Positions 48,437-57,646 of a stretch of DNA of 64,000 nt are shown here, piece by piece. The DNA lies in contig OZ251537.1 in NCBI GenBank assembly GCA_965243285.1, positions 868,001 through 932,000 on the forward strand. The letters are read 5' to 3'. The translations under genes were made by a program, and so were the position numbers. This DNA is from JAHRAW01 sp965243285. Its GTDB lineage: Bacteria; Pseudomonadota; Gammaproteobacteria; Arenicellales; Poriferihabitantaceae. The notes beneath the pieces were generated by a model, which was not told the DNA's origin, did not search any database, and saw only the letters and a list, made by a program, of their open reading frames with translations. Position 1 is the stretch's first letter. Each line of letters begins with the position of its first letter.

Positions 48437-48874
48437 TCAGCAGTGCCGTTGGCGGATTTTTTCTAATCCCTGGCGGATGGGTGGTGGGATGGGGGTGGGT
48501 TTTTGGCTGTGGCGGTGGACGAATACTTGGGCGAGGCGGCCGCTGGCGGCGGGGGCGGTATTATTGCCGGCGAATAGGGCGATTTCATACTGCACGCTGG
48601 AATTGCCGAGGTGGGCGACTCGTAAGGCGGCGTAAACTTCGGGTGTGGATTCTATGGGTTTGATGAAGCGGCAGCCGCTTTCCACGGCGTATGGGATGAT
48701 TGCATCGCGTTGTAAATCGACGCCGATGCGGGTTAGATAGTCGATCACCACGGCCTCGAAAAAACGATAGTACTGCACATTGTTTAAGTGCATCATCATG
48801 TCGAAATCCGACCATCGCGTGGTGATGTTCAACCCATAAGGGAAATGCGCGCGATGGTCGTCGGGGGATGGCAT
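48437..48874 (-). CDS. Acyl-CoA thioesterase, 4HBT (hot-dog) family
   Basis: The 145-residue product has TTRWSDFDMMMHLNNVQYYR then FFEAVVIDYL, the active-site helix region of 4-hydroxybenzoyl-CoA/YbgC-like thioesterases (Asp/His at DFDMMMHLNN), and the strand pattern EVYAALRVAHLGNSSVQYE. It hydrolyses acyl-CoA of unknown chain. It lies between the repeat relic and nhaB. Confidence 0.85.
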   Translation of the reverse strand: MPSPDDHRAHFPYGLNITTRWSDFDMMMHLNNVQYYRFFEAVVIDYLTRIGVDLQRDAIIPYAVESGCRFIKPIESTPEVYAALRVAHLGNSSVQYEIALFAGNNTAPAASGRLAQVFVHRHSQKPTPIPPPIRQGLEKIRQRHC

Positions 48875-48958
48875 GATGCAAGGTGGTATCGACTATCGAT
48901 TATCGATAGCGCATCAAACATGCGTTACAACACATTATATAAGCGCGCATTACAAACA

Positions 48959-50452
48959 TCACAAAAACAGCATCACGCACAGCAGGCCGACGCTGCCCAA
49001 TACCAAAGTATACGGCACCGCCATCCACACCATGGCGCCGTAGGAGAGGCGGATGAGCGGCGCCAGCGATGAGGTTAGTAAGAATAAAAACGCGGCTTGA
49101 CCGTTGGGGGTGGCGACGCTGGGCAGGTTGGTGCCCACATTGATGGCGATGGCGAGGTTGTCGAAGTGCGGGCGGGAGATGGCGCCGTTGTCGAACACGG
49201 TTTTGAGTTCGTTGATATACACGGTGGCGACGAAAACATTGTCGCTCAACATGGAAAGCACGCCGTTGGCGATGAAGAAAATCGCCGGTTGGATGGCTTG
49301 CGGCATGGCTAAAGCGCCGTGGATGATGGGGCTGAATAGGTGGGCGTCGTGAATCATGGCCACGATGACGAAAAACACCACTAACAAGGCGGTGAATGGC
49401 AGCGCTTCTTCGAAGGCGTGGCCGATTTGATGCTCATCGGTAAGACCAGTGAAGGCGGTTTGTAGGACGATGACGGCGAGGCCGATTAAGCCCACCGGCG
49501 CGAGGTGAAAGGCCAGCGCGATGATGAGAAAAATGCCGGCCGCGGCTTGTATTTTGATGTCGTACATTTGCGGCGCGGTGCGGGTGGCGTCTTGCTCGGC
49601 GGCGTATTCTTCCAAAATGATGCGCACATCGTCCGGCAGGGCGGCGCCGAAGCCGAACCATTTATATTTTTCCAACACATAGCAGGTGAGCAATCCGCAC
49701 ACCAAAGTGGGCATGGTGATGGGCGCCATTTTCCAGAAGAATTCCATGAAGGTCCAATCCATTTTGGCCGCGATGAGTAAATTTTGCGGCTCGCCGACCA
49801 AGGTGCAGACGCCGCCCAAGGCGGTGCCGACGGCGCCGTGCATCACCAAGCCGCGCAAAAACATGCGAAATTGTTCGAGGGTTTCGCCGCCTAATTCTTG
49901 GCGGTCGGCGGTGCCGCTGTGGTCATAGTCGGTTTTGCCGGAGTGGATGCGGTGATAGACGCCATAAAAACCGGCCGCCACGCTGATGAGTACAGCGGTG
50001 ACGGTCAACGCATCGAGAAAGGCCGATAAAAATGCCGAGATAAAACAAAACAACATCGACAATATGATTTTGGATTTAATGCGTACGAACACTTTGCTGA
50101 AGATATACATCAACAACGGTTTCATAAAGTAAATGCCGGCGACCATGAAAACCAGCAGCAGAATCACTTCTAAATTGGAGTTTACTTCGGCGTATACCGC
50201 TTGCGGGCTGGTCATGCCCAGCAGCACGACTTCTAGGGCGATGAGGCCGCCGGCCTGCAGCGGATAACACTTCAACGCCATGGCTAAGGTGAAGATGAAT
50301 TGCGCGATGATGACCCAGCCAGTGATGAAGGGGCCGGCGGTGTACAACAGCACCGGGTTTATCAGTAAGAAGGCGAACAGGAGTTGTTTATACCAAGTCG
50401 GGCTGTTGCCTAAGAAACGATGCGCGAGGATGTTCAAGGTGGAGGGTTGCAT
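48959..50452 (-). CDS. nhaB: Sodium/proton antiporter NhaB
   Basis: The 497-residue, roughly twelve-helix protein matches NhaB along its length: FLGNSPTWYKQLLFAFLLIN, QFIFTLAMALKCYPL, MVAGIYFMKPLL, FLSAFLDALTVTAVLISVA, and IAINVGTNLPSVATPNGQAA (ion-binding region). It expels sodium in exchange for protons and suits a saline habitat. It is followed by the thioesterase gene and preceded by the creatinase gene, all on the minus strand. Confidence 0.94.
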   Translation of the reverse strand: MQPSTLNILAHRFLGNSPTWYKQLLFAFLLINPVLLYTAGPFITGWVIIAQFIFTLAMALKCYPLQAGGLIALEVVLLGMTSPQAVYAEVNSNLEVILLLVFMVAGIYFMKPLLMYIFSKVFVRIKSKIILSMLFCFISAFLSAFLDALTVTAVLISVAAGFYGVYHRIHSGKTDYDHSGTADRQELGGETLEQFRMFLRGLVMHGAVGTALGGVCTLVGEPQNLLIAAKMDWTFMEFFWKMAPITMPTLVCGLLTCYVLEKYKWFGFGAALPDDVRIILEEYAAEQDATRTAPQMYDIKIQAAAGIFLIIALAFHLAPVGLIGLAVIVLQTAFTGLTDEHQIGHAFEEALPFTALLVVFFVIVAMIHDAHLFSPIIHGALAMPQAIQPAIFFIANGVLSMLSDNVFVATVYINELKTVFDNGAISRPHFDNLAIAINVGTNLPSVATPNGQAAFLFLLTSSLAPLIRLSYGAMVWMAVPYTLVLGSVGLLCVMLFL

Positions 50453-50545
50453 GGCGGTGGTTTGGTTTAATGTTGATATTGTGAATTTAATTCCAACTAG
50501 GCGAATTTAATTCATATAGATGAATTTAAATCAACGCGATGGATG

Positions 50546-51769
50546 TTACGCGGCGGCGCCGATGATGTTGTGCGCGGCGCCGTAGGGGAAGCCGGTGAGG
50601 TTGCGGTGACCCTCTTCGGTCACTACCAAAATATCGTGCTCGCGATAGCCGCCGGCGCCGGGCTGGCCTTCTGGAATAACGATCATCGGCTCCATGGAGA
50701 CGACCATGTTGGGGGCTAAGATGGTGTCCACATCTTCGCGCAATTCGAGGGCTGCTTCGCGACCATAGTAATGACATAAAACGCCGAAGGAATGGCCGTA
50801 GCCGAAGGTGCGGCGCGCCAGCAAACCGTGCGCGGCGTAAATGTCGTTGAGCGCGGCGGCGATGTCGCCACAGCGGGCGCCGGGCTTGATGAGGGCGCGG
50901 CCGGCATCGTGCACTTGGCAGTTGATATCCCACAGGCGCAGGTGTTCATCGCTGGCGTGTTGGCAAAACAAGGTGCGTTCCAGCGCCACATAATAGCCGG
51001 CGACCATGGGGAAACAATTCAGGCTTAATATGTCGCCGGCTTCGATGCGGCGGGAGGTGACCGGGTTGTGCGCGCCGTCGGTGTTTACGCCGGATTGCAG
51101 CCAAGTCCAGGTATCCATCAACTCGGCGTGCGGCCAAACGCGGGCGATTTCTCGCACCATGGCGGCGGTGGCGTGCAGGGCGACTTCGTGCTCGGCGACG
51201 CCGGGCGCGATGGCTTCGACGCAGGCCGCGCCGCCTGCGTCGGCGATGCGTGCCATGGCGGTGATGTGGGCGATTTCCTCAGCCGATTTGCTCATGCGCG
51301 CCGCCATGGCGGGGTCGGCGATGTCGATAAATTTACACGCCGGCAAGGCGGCTTGTAAGTTCGCTAAATTGCGCGCGGTTAGGTGGTCGAATTCGACCCC
51401 GATGGTTTGGGTTTTGTTGTCGTGGCCGATTAATTTTTGCACGGCGGCCAAATAATTGTCGCGCTGCCAATCGGTGTAGATGAGGTTATCACCGAAGGTG
51501 CGTCGCGCCGGTTGGCCGCCATCTATGTTGGCGGAAATGGTGGTCTGGGTGTCAAAATTCACCACCAAACCATAGGCCCTGCCGAATGCGCAATACAAAA
51601 AATCCGCGTAATAATTAATGTTGTGATAAGACGAAAACAACACCGCATCGATTTTTAACCGCGCCATTTCCGCGCGCAATTTGGCGAGGCGATTCTGCAT
51701 CTCGCCAGCCGAAAAAGTCGGGCGCGGTTTATCGCCGTTGGGGAAGGTTATAAGTCTGGGCATGGACAT
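50546..51769 (-). CDS. Creatinase (creatine amidinohydrolase)
   Basis: The enzyme hydrolyses creatine to sarcosine and urea. The product (about 407 residues) matches the known creatinases throughout: FSSYHNINYYADFLYCAFGR, ISANIDGGQPARR, YTDWQRDNYLAAVQ, ELMDTWTWLQSGVNTDGAHN (catalytic His), ILSLNCFPMVAGYYVALERT, FGYGHSFGVLCHYYGRE and VVSMEPMIVIPEGQPGAGGY. It has the metal-free pita-bread (M24) fold. The start at 51769 or 51763 fits the family; the open frame reaches 51805. No sarcosine- or urea-handling gene is in the window, so the pathway partner lies elsewhere. It implies access to animal-derived creatine. Confidence 0.93.
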   Translation of the reverse strand: MSMPRLITFPNGDKPRPTFSAGEMQNRLAKLRAEMARLKIDAVLFSSYHNINYYADFLYCAFGRAYGLVVNFDTQTTISANIDGGQPARRTFGDNLIYTDWQRDNYLAAVQKLIGHDNKTQTIGVEFDHLTARNLANLQAALPACKFIDIADPAMAARMSKSAEEIAHITAMARIADAGGAACVEAIAPGVAEHEVALHATAAMVREIARVWPHAELMDTWTWLQSGVNTDGAHNPVTSRRIEAGDILSLNCFPMVAGYYVALERTLFCQHASDEHLRLWDINCQVHDAGRALIKPGARCGDIAAALNDIYAAHGLLARRTFGYGHSFGVLCHYYGREAALELREDVDTILAPNMVVSMEPMIVIPEGQPGAGGYREHDILVVTEEGHRNLTGFPYGAAHNIIGAAA

Positions 51770-51924
51770 GGCGAGTTCTTGGGGCGATGGGTTGGGTGGC
51801 ATCAAAGGGTGGGATAATTAAATTCTATGGCTATGAAGTATTTTATTGACTGGTTATTGATTTTCGGCGGCCGGGGCTTTTATAAACATTGAAAAAAATT
51901 GAGTAACATTTTTAAATAGGTAAA

Positions 51925-52556
51925 TTAATCTACATGGGCTTGCGGTTTTTGCTGTCGATAATCGTCGCGCAAGGCATCGATGGATTTCAATGCGTCGCGG
52001 TCTTCATAATACCAATATAGCCAGCCGTTGCAGCGCGCGGCGTTTTTGAGTTGTGCGGATATTTAATGTATCGAGCCATACGCGGCGCCGTTTTGGATGT
52101 TGCCATCGGCCAATAGGGTGGCCGAGTGTTGTTTGTTTTTGGAATGAATTTGCTGGTTTTCGCGCAGGTAATTGTGTTGCAGTAATTACGCCATGCTAAC
52201 CCGCGCCAATAACGCCTCGGGCTTTTGCGTCGAGTGCGCTTTCTTGCCATCCGCGCCCTTGATTCGTTCCCGCCCGGTGCCAAGTGGAATCCGCCATACC
52301 GAAGTCATCTGCTTGCCCTCATTTAATTGCTTCATCCACCGTGTTCTGATTCGGGCGATATAATTCATTTTTAAGTTGCAAGTTATAGGGCGGGTCAGCG
52401 AAAATTAACTGTGCGGATTTGGCCGGCTAAGGTGCGCATCACTTCGATGCAATCGCCATGATGAATAGCGCCATGATGAATAGCCCCGTCGGCGGCGTCG
52501 GCGACAGCCGTTTTCCCCGCGCTCGTTTTGTCGATGCCGATGTTTGAAGCCATCAT
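51925..52556 (-). pseudogene. CcrM/M.HinfI-like (GANTC) DNA methyltransferase, degraded
   Basis: Three pieces of one gene remain in order. Piece 1: HHGDCIEVMRTLAG then, in a shifted frame, AQLIFADPPYNLQLKNELYR (catalytic DPPY, with the CcrM-type 'DPPYNLQL'). Piece 2, after a large deletion: RERIKGADGKKAHSTQKPEA then LLARVSMA, typical of the CcrM C-terminal half. Piece 3: the RAMA-type tail ADGNIQNGAAYGSIH, a TAA where Lys is expected, then ISAQLKNAARCNGWLYWYYE and ALKSIDALRDDYR. About 630 bases remain of a family about 1.1 kb long. GANTC specificity is inferred from the family and not proven. It lies next to the creatinase gene. Confidence 0.82.
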
Positions 52557-52693
52557 AGGAATTGATTTTTTTCGTATCAAACTTAGAACCTCGCATCGCT
52601 ATCGATAAGGTGCCGATGGCCGCGCTGCGCTCAGCCTGCCGATTATAATACGACAACCTATATTCCAGTGCCCACAGTGCCTAAATTAACCTC

Positions 52694-53821
52694 ATGATAG
52701 ACCTCCGCAGCGACACCATCACCATGCCATGCGACGGCATGCGCCGTGCCATGGCGGCGGCCGAAGTGGGTGACGATGTATACGGCGAAGACCCGACGGT
52801 GGCGGCGTTGGAAGCCAAAACCGCGGCGCTGACCGGCTTCGAATCGGCCTTGTTTTTCCCCTCCGGCACGCAGAGTAATTTGGTGGCGTTGTTATGCCAT
52901 TGCCAGCGTGGCGATGAGTATATCGTCGCCCAAGAGGCGCACACCTATCGCTACGAAGCGGGCGGGGCGGCGGTGTTGGGCAGCATTCAGCCGCAGCCGT
53001 TGGAGTGCGATGCGAGCGGCGCCATGCCGTTATCCGCCATCGAAGACGCCATCAAATTAGACGATTTTCACTTCGCCAAAACGCGTTTGCTGGCGCTGGA
53101 AAACACCATCGGCGGCAAGGCGTTGTCGCTGGATTACATGCGCGCCGCCCAGTCGCTGGCGCGGCGGCGCGGCCTCGCCCTACATCTAGACGGGGCGCGG
53201 GTGTTCAACGCGGCGCTGGCGTTGGGGGTGGATGTGGCCGCCATCACCGGGCTGTTCGATTCGGCGTCAGTGTGTTTGTCGAAGGGGTTGTCGGCGCCGG
53301 TGGGTTCGGTGCTGTGCGCCGGCGGCGATTTCATCCACCGCGCTCGGCGCTGGCGCAAGATGGTCGGCGGCGGTATGCGCCAGGCCGGCGTGCTCGCCGC
53401 CGCTGGGATTTACGCGCTCGAGCACAACATCCACCGCTTAGCCGAAGACCACGCGCGCGCGCAGGAATTAGCGGCGGCCTTGATGCAACTCGACGGCATG
53501 GAAGTGCTCGATGGCAGAGCGCATACCAACATGGTGTTTATTGCGTTGCCGGGGGAGGTGGATGGTGATTCGGTGGATGGTGATTCGGTGGATGGCGATG
53601 GGGCCTACGGTATGGCCGCCACCGCCGCCGGCGACGCCGCTACGGCGCCGCCGACATCCGGCTTCGAGGCCTTGCGCGCCTACGCCAAAAATCGCGGCTT
53701 ATTGTTGGGGTCGCGGGTCTCCCCGCGCATCGCCCGCTTGGTCACGCATCGCCACATCAGCGCGCAAAATATCCGCGATAGCACGCGCATCATCGCCGAA
53801 TTTTTGCGGGAAAATAGATAG
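52694..53821 (+). CDS. ltaE: Low-specificity L-threonine aldolase
   Basis: The 375-residue PLP enzyme splits threonine or allo-threonine to glycine and acetaldehyde. It shows IDLRSDTITMPCDGMRRAMA, GDDVYGEDPTV, FFPSGTQSNLVALL, HLDGARVFNAA and SVCLSKGLSAPVGSVL (PLP-binding Lys). A 15-bp tandem repeat (GTGGATGGTGATTCG) near 53555-53600 inserts a VDGDS repeat between the last strands, another GATTC-type insertion in a surface loop. Confidence 0.92.
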   Translation: MIDLRSDTITMPCDGMRRAMAAAEVGDDVYGEDPTVAALEAKTAALTGFESALFFPSGTQSNLVALLCHCQRGDEYIVAQEAHTYRYEAGGAAVLGSIQPQPLECDASGAMPLSAIEDAIKLDDFHFAKTRLLALENTIGGKALSLDYMRAAQSLARRRGLALHLDGARVFNAALALGVDVAAITGLFDSASVCLSKGLSAPVGSVLCAGGDFIHRARRWRKMVGGGMRQAGVLAAAGIYALEHNIHRLAEDHARAQELAAALMQLDGMEVLDGRAHTNMVFIALPGEVDGDSVDGDSVDGDGAYGMAATAAGDAATAPPTSGFEALRAYAKNRGLLLGSRVSPRIARLVTHRHISAQNIRDSTRIIAEFLRENR

Positions 53822-53905
53822 CGACGGTTCGTTTGTAGCGCGCAGCGGCGGCGCTGACGGCGCTATAATCCATGATTAATTAGGGATAAAAAGCAGCCGC
53901 GGCAA

Positions 53906-54257
53906 ATGCGGGTGATGCCCCGCCATCAGGAGATTTTCGCCCTGGAAAAGGATAAAGCCGACAGCCCAAAGCCAGATGCATCGCCCGCCACCTGCGCCGT
54001 GTATGAAAAGGGTGCTGCTAAAAATGTCGGCGGGCGCGATGTTGAGCCGGTTGTGTCCGTCGAGCACGCCATTCGCTCCGATTTACGCAGCGGTGGCGTG
54101 CTGTCGTTAGTCGCCGGCACTATCGGTTTTTTTAGAGGGGCAAAGCACCACCGGCATCATCGTCGCCAGCATTGGCATTGTCATGCTGGTGACATCTTAG
54201 GTCAGCCAATGGCTGGATAATTATCGTAGCTCTAAGCGATGGTCTGGCTATGGATAA
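53906..54257 (+). pseudogene. Small membrane protein (frameshift at a T-run plus stop)
   Basis: The frame from ATG 53906 runs 70 residues of polar sequence, then VVSVEHAIRSDLRSGG and VLSLVAGTIGF. Seven T follow; with six T the frame continues LEGQSTTGIIVASIGIVMLV, a second membrane helix, to a TAG, then VSQWLDNYRSSKRWSGYG and TAA. So one T-run insertion and one nonsense codon explain the break. The family is not recognised. Its end overlaps the start of the next broken gene. Confidence 0.55.
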
Positions 54258-54482
54258 AGAATTGCTAATGCTTGCTGGCATGTTGATCACTGCGCAGGCG
54301 GTCATGACATCCGCCATGCTCCTCGCCATATGGCCATATGGCCATATGGGATGAGCGCCGCCAAGAGCGAAAGGAAGACGAACATCTGGCCCGTCAAGCA
54401 CGCGAAAAAGAGCACCGCCTTGCACACCAGGGAAGCACTCACCAACGAACGCATGATCGACATGGTCATCGCGCCGAAATAG
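54250..54482 (+). pseudogene. Small membrane protein broken by (CATATGGC)n expansion
   Basis: The ATG at 54250 starts MDKELLMLAGMLITAQAVMT then SAMLLAIW, one membrane helix. Three copies of the 8-bp unit CATATGGC (about 54328-54350) then shift the frame into a stop. With two units removed the frame reads AIWDERRQERKEDEHLARQA then REKEHRLAHQ, a charged cytoplasmic tail; one further base change restores EALTNERMIDMVIAPK and TAG. The two overlapping genes resemble the layout of holin-like pairs, but the family is unknown. Confidence 0.5.
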
Positions 54483-54599
54483 CCGCAGTATCCCTGGCCG
54501 CTTCGCCGGCGATTTTGCTTTTATACTCGGCGTATAAATGTCCCGCAAGCGCCGTCAGCGCCAATTTCCCCCGACAAATCCCCCGGTCACACTCCCCCC

Positions 54600-55625
54600 C
54601 TACCCCGCCGTCCACCACCTGGCCGCTGCAATCCGTCCAGTATCATACCCCTGAGAATTAACGATTCGCGGCTCGAAATGGCGCGCCAGCCGAGTTTTCG
54701 CGGCGTTATCCAGCGCGCCGAGTTTGGCTAACATACCGCCGAGGGCGGCCGACTGAGCGCGACCGGCGCCGTCATCCACTTTCAGCGCGAAGCCCATGCC
54801 GAGGTGCGGAATCACGCCGCCGTACACGCCCTCGGCGCCGGCTTTCACCAGCACTCGACCCTGGGTGGCGAGAATCACATCGGTGCCACACTGCTCGGCG
54901 CCGGCGAGCATGCGCGGATGCGCCCGCAGCGCGGCCAGAATGCGCGCCATGGCCGCGCCGCGCGCGCCCGGTTGCGCCAGCTTGCCATCGGCGTAGCGCG
55001 CAAATGCCGCCGCCAACTGCTGCAACGGCATGCGCACCGCCGGCATGCCGCAGCCGTCGCGCTCCCACGGCATGGCGCGCACATCGGCCTCGATTAACTC
55101 AGACAAAGTGGTCATCCAAGCGCGCTGCACCGGGTGATGATAGTCGCTGTAGCCGGGCAAATCGGCTTCCATAAAACGCGCCAAAGTCAGCATGGCGGCG
55201 TGCTTGCCGGAGCAGTTTTGATGGGCGCGAGTCGGTTCATCGCCGCTGCGGATGAGGTCATGGGCGACGCTCTGTATCAACGGCATATCCGCGCCGCACT
55301 CCAAATCATCCACGCCCAAGTTCAAGCGCGCCAGCCAGCCATGCAGCGCGCGCAAGTGCAAATCTTCGGCCCCGTGAGAGGCGCAAGCGAGCGCGATTTC
55401 GGCCGCCGTCAGGTTGAAAAAATCCGCCGCCCCGCTCTCTAACAGCGGAATCGACTGAAAAAATTTGAGCGCCGAGCGCGGATACACCACCCGCTGCGCA
55501 TCCCCGGCCGCAAACACCACGCGCCCCTCAACATCCACCGCCACCGCGATGCCGCGATGCTGGGATTCCACCGCATCGCCGCGCCAAATTTCCACCAATA
55601 CCGGGCTATCTTGGTCAGCAATCAT
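54600..55625 (-). CDS. L-asparaginase II-type protein (PF06089)
   Basis: The 341-residue product has VEIWRGDAVESQHRGIAVAV, RSALKFFQSIPLLESGAAD, ACASHGAEDLHLRALHGWL, HQNCSGKHAAMLTLARFM (the SGKH motif) and MPWERDGCGMPAVRMPL. These match the thermolabile rhizobial-type asparaginase family, which hydrolyses asparagine to aspartate and ammonia. It starts at the ATG at 55625 and stands alone. Confidence 0.88.
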   Translation of the reverse strand: MIADQDSPVLVEIWRGDAVESQHRGIAVAVDVEGRVVFAAGDAQRVVYPRSALKFFQSIPLLESGAADFFNLTAAEIALACASHGAEDLHLRALHGWLARLNLGVDDLECGADMPLIQSVAHDLIRSGDEPTRAHQNCSGKHAAMLTLARFMEADLPGYSDYHHPVQRAWMTTLSELIEADVRAMPWERDGCGMPAVRMPLQQLAAAFARYADGKLAQPGARGAAMARILAALRAHPRMLAGAEQCGTDVILATQGRVLVKAGAEGVYGGVIPHLGMGFALKVDDGAGRAQSAALGGMLAKLGALDNAAKTRLARHFEPRIVNSQGYDTGRIAAARWWTAG

Positions 55626-55818
55626 TGCGCATTAATGTTGAGAGTAAAAGTTTGCGGGAATCGATATCGCCTTATCGACTTTATCGATGGTATGAATGAA
55701 GTTTGCACTCGAATGTTACGCTTAAAAATCGCGCCAGAATGCCGCCCACAACATACGCCACAGCAGTATAAAACAACATAAACTCAACGCCTCATTTTTC
55801 TCATCCCATAAGCCCGCT

Positions 55819-57537
55819 ATGTTTGCCTCCCAACGCCTGCTCGGCACCTTAAAAGAAGATCCGGCGGACGCCGAAATCGCAAGCCACCGGCTCATGTTGC
55901 GCGCCGGTTTGATTCGTCGCGTGGCCGCGGGAATCTACGATTGGCTGCCCACCGGCGTGCGCGTGCTGCGAAAAGTTGAAGGCATCATCCGCCAGGAAAT
56001 GAACCGCGCCGGCGCCCAAGAGGTGTTGTTGCCGGCGGTGCAGCCGGCCGAATTGTGGCGCCAATCCGAGCGTTGGGAGGAATACGGCGCCGAGTTGCTG
56101 CGCTTCGCAGACCGCCATGGACGGGAATTTTGCTTAGGTCCTACTCACGAGGAAATCATCACCACCTTAGTGAAAAACGAAGTGCGCAGTTATCGCCAAT
56201 TACCCGCCAATTTTTATCAGATTCAAACCAAATTTCGCGATGAAATTCGCCCGCGCTTCGGCGTCATGCGCGGCCGGGAATTCATCATGAAAGACGCCTA
56301 TTCTTTCGATACCGACCGCGCCGGACTGCGCGCATCATACCAACGCATGCGAAGCGCCTATGGCGTGATTTTTACCCGCTTGGGGCTGGATTATCGCGCC
56401 GTGGTGGCGGATTCTGGCAGCATCGGCGGCCACACTTCCCACGAATTTCATGTGTTAGCCGAGTCCGGTGAAGACGCCATCGTTTTTTCCGAAAGCGGCG
56501 ACTACGCCACTAATTTGGAAATGGCCGCGGCGCCAGTGCCGACCGCCGAGCGCGCCGCCCCAGCCGAAGACATGCGGCTAACCGCCACCCCGGCGGTAAA
56601 AACCATCGCCGATTTGGTGGATGGGTTCGGATTGGCGGTGGAAAAAACCATCAAAACCCTGATAGTGGCGGCCGCCGCCGACCAAGCCAGCCCGCTGCTG
56701 GCCTTGCTGGTGCGCGGCGACCACACGCTAAACGCGGTCAAAGCGGCGCGCTTGCCGCAAGTGGCCAGCCCCTTGCGCATGGCGGACGAGGCCGAGATTC
56801 GCGCCGCCATGGGCGCCGGGCCGGGCTCGCTGGGGCCGGTTAATGTGCCCATCCCGGTGATCGCAGATCAAGCGGTGGCGGTGATGTCGGATTTCGGCGC
56901 CGGCGCCAACATCGACGGCAAACACTATTTCGGCATCAACTGGTTGCGCGATGCGCCGCTGCCGGAAGTCGCCGACCTCCGCAATGTGGAAAACGGCGAC
57001 CTTAGCGCGGACGGCAAAGGCAAGTTGCGCATCGTGCGCGGCATCGAGGTCGGGCATATTTTTCAACTCGGCGCCAAATACAGCCACGCCATGGCGGCCA
57101 CCGTGTTAGACGAAAAGGGCCAAGCGGTGGCGCTGGAAATGGGCTGCTACGGCATCGGCGTTACGCGCGTCATCGCCGCCGCCATCGAGCAACACCATGA
57201 CGAAAAAGGCATCATCTGGCCGCCGGCCATCGCCCCGTACGACATCGCCATGGTGCCTATCGGCTTCCACCGCACGGCAAGCGTTAAACAAACGGCGCTG
57301 GATTTACACGATAAATTAACCGCCGCCGGCTGCGCAGTATTATTAGACGACCGCGACGAACGCCCCGGCGTGATGTTCGCCGACGCCGAACTCATCGGCG
57401 CCCCGCACCGCCTAACTATCGGCCAACGCAGCCTGAAAAACGGCGTGGTGGAATATCGCAACCGCGCCGACGGCAGCGAACAAAACTTACCTCTAGAGTC
57501 ATTAATCGATAGCATGCTAAAGATGACAAAAACATGA
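55819..57537 (+). CDS. proS: Prolyl-tRNA synthetase
   Basis: The 572-residue class II enzyme charges tRNA-Pro. Seen are RRVAAGIYDWLPTGVRVLRK (motif 1 region), LGPTHEEIITTLVKNEVRSY and QTKFRDEIRPRFGVMRGREF (motif 2), an inserted editing domain (about 230-400) that removes Ala-tRNA, GCYGIGVTRVIAAAIEQHHD (motif 3) and the anticodon-binding domain. Its length fits the bacterial ProS form. It ends with TGA. Confidence 0.96.
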   Translation: MFASQRLLGTLKEDPADAEIASHRLMLRAGLIRRVAAGIYDWLPTGVRVLRKVEGIIRQEMNRAGAQEVLLPAVQPAELWRQSERWEEYGAELLRFADRHGREFCLGPTHEEIITTLVKNEVRSYRQLPANFYQIQTKFRDEIRPRFGVMRGREFIMKDAYSFDTDRAGLRASYQRMRSAYGVIFTRLGLDYRAVVADSGSIGGHTSHEFHVLAESGEDAIVFSESGDYATNLEMAAAPVPTAERAAPAEDMRLTATPAVKTIADLVDGFGLAVEKTIKTLIVAAAADQASPLLALLVRGDHTLNAVKAARLPQVASPLRMADEAEIRAAMGAGPGSLGPVNVPIPVIADQAVAVMSDFGAGANIDGKHYFGINWLRDAPLPEVADLRNVENGDLSADGKGKLRIVRGIEVGHIFQLGAKYSHAMAATVLDEKGQAVALEMGCYGIGVTRVIAAAIEQHHDEKGIIWPPAIAPYDIAMVPIGFHRTASVKQTALDLHDKLTAAGCAVLLDDRDERPGVMFADAELIGAPHRLTIGQRSLKNGVVEYRNRADGSEQNLPLESLIDSMLKMTKT

Positions 57538-57614
57538 CCGCAAACGCATGTTTATCGACGGTTGTTCGCGCCATGATTTTATATAAACTCCCTATTGCTG
57601 AATTTAATTCATCC

Positions 57615-57646
57615 CATGCCCATCTCTAACCATGCCCATCTCTAAA
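57615..57646. repeat. 16-bp tandem duplication at a start codon
   Basis: CCATGCCCATCTCTAA occurs twice in a row. Only the second copy leads into the methyltransferase frame; the first is a duplicate start region. Confidence 0.85.
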
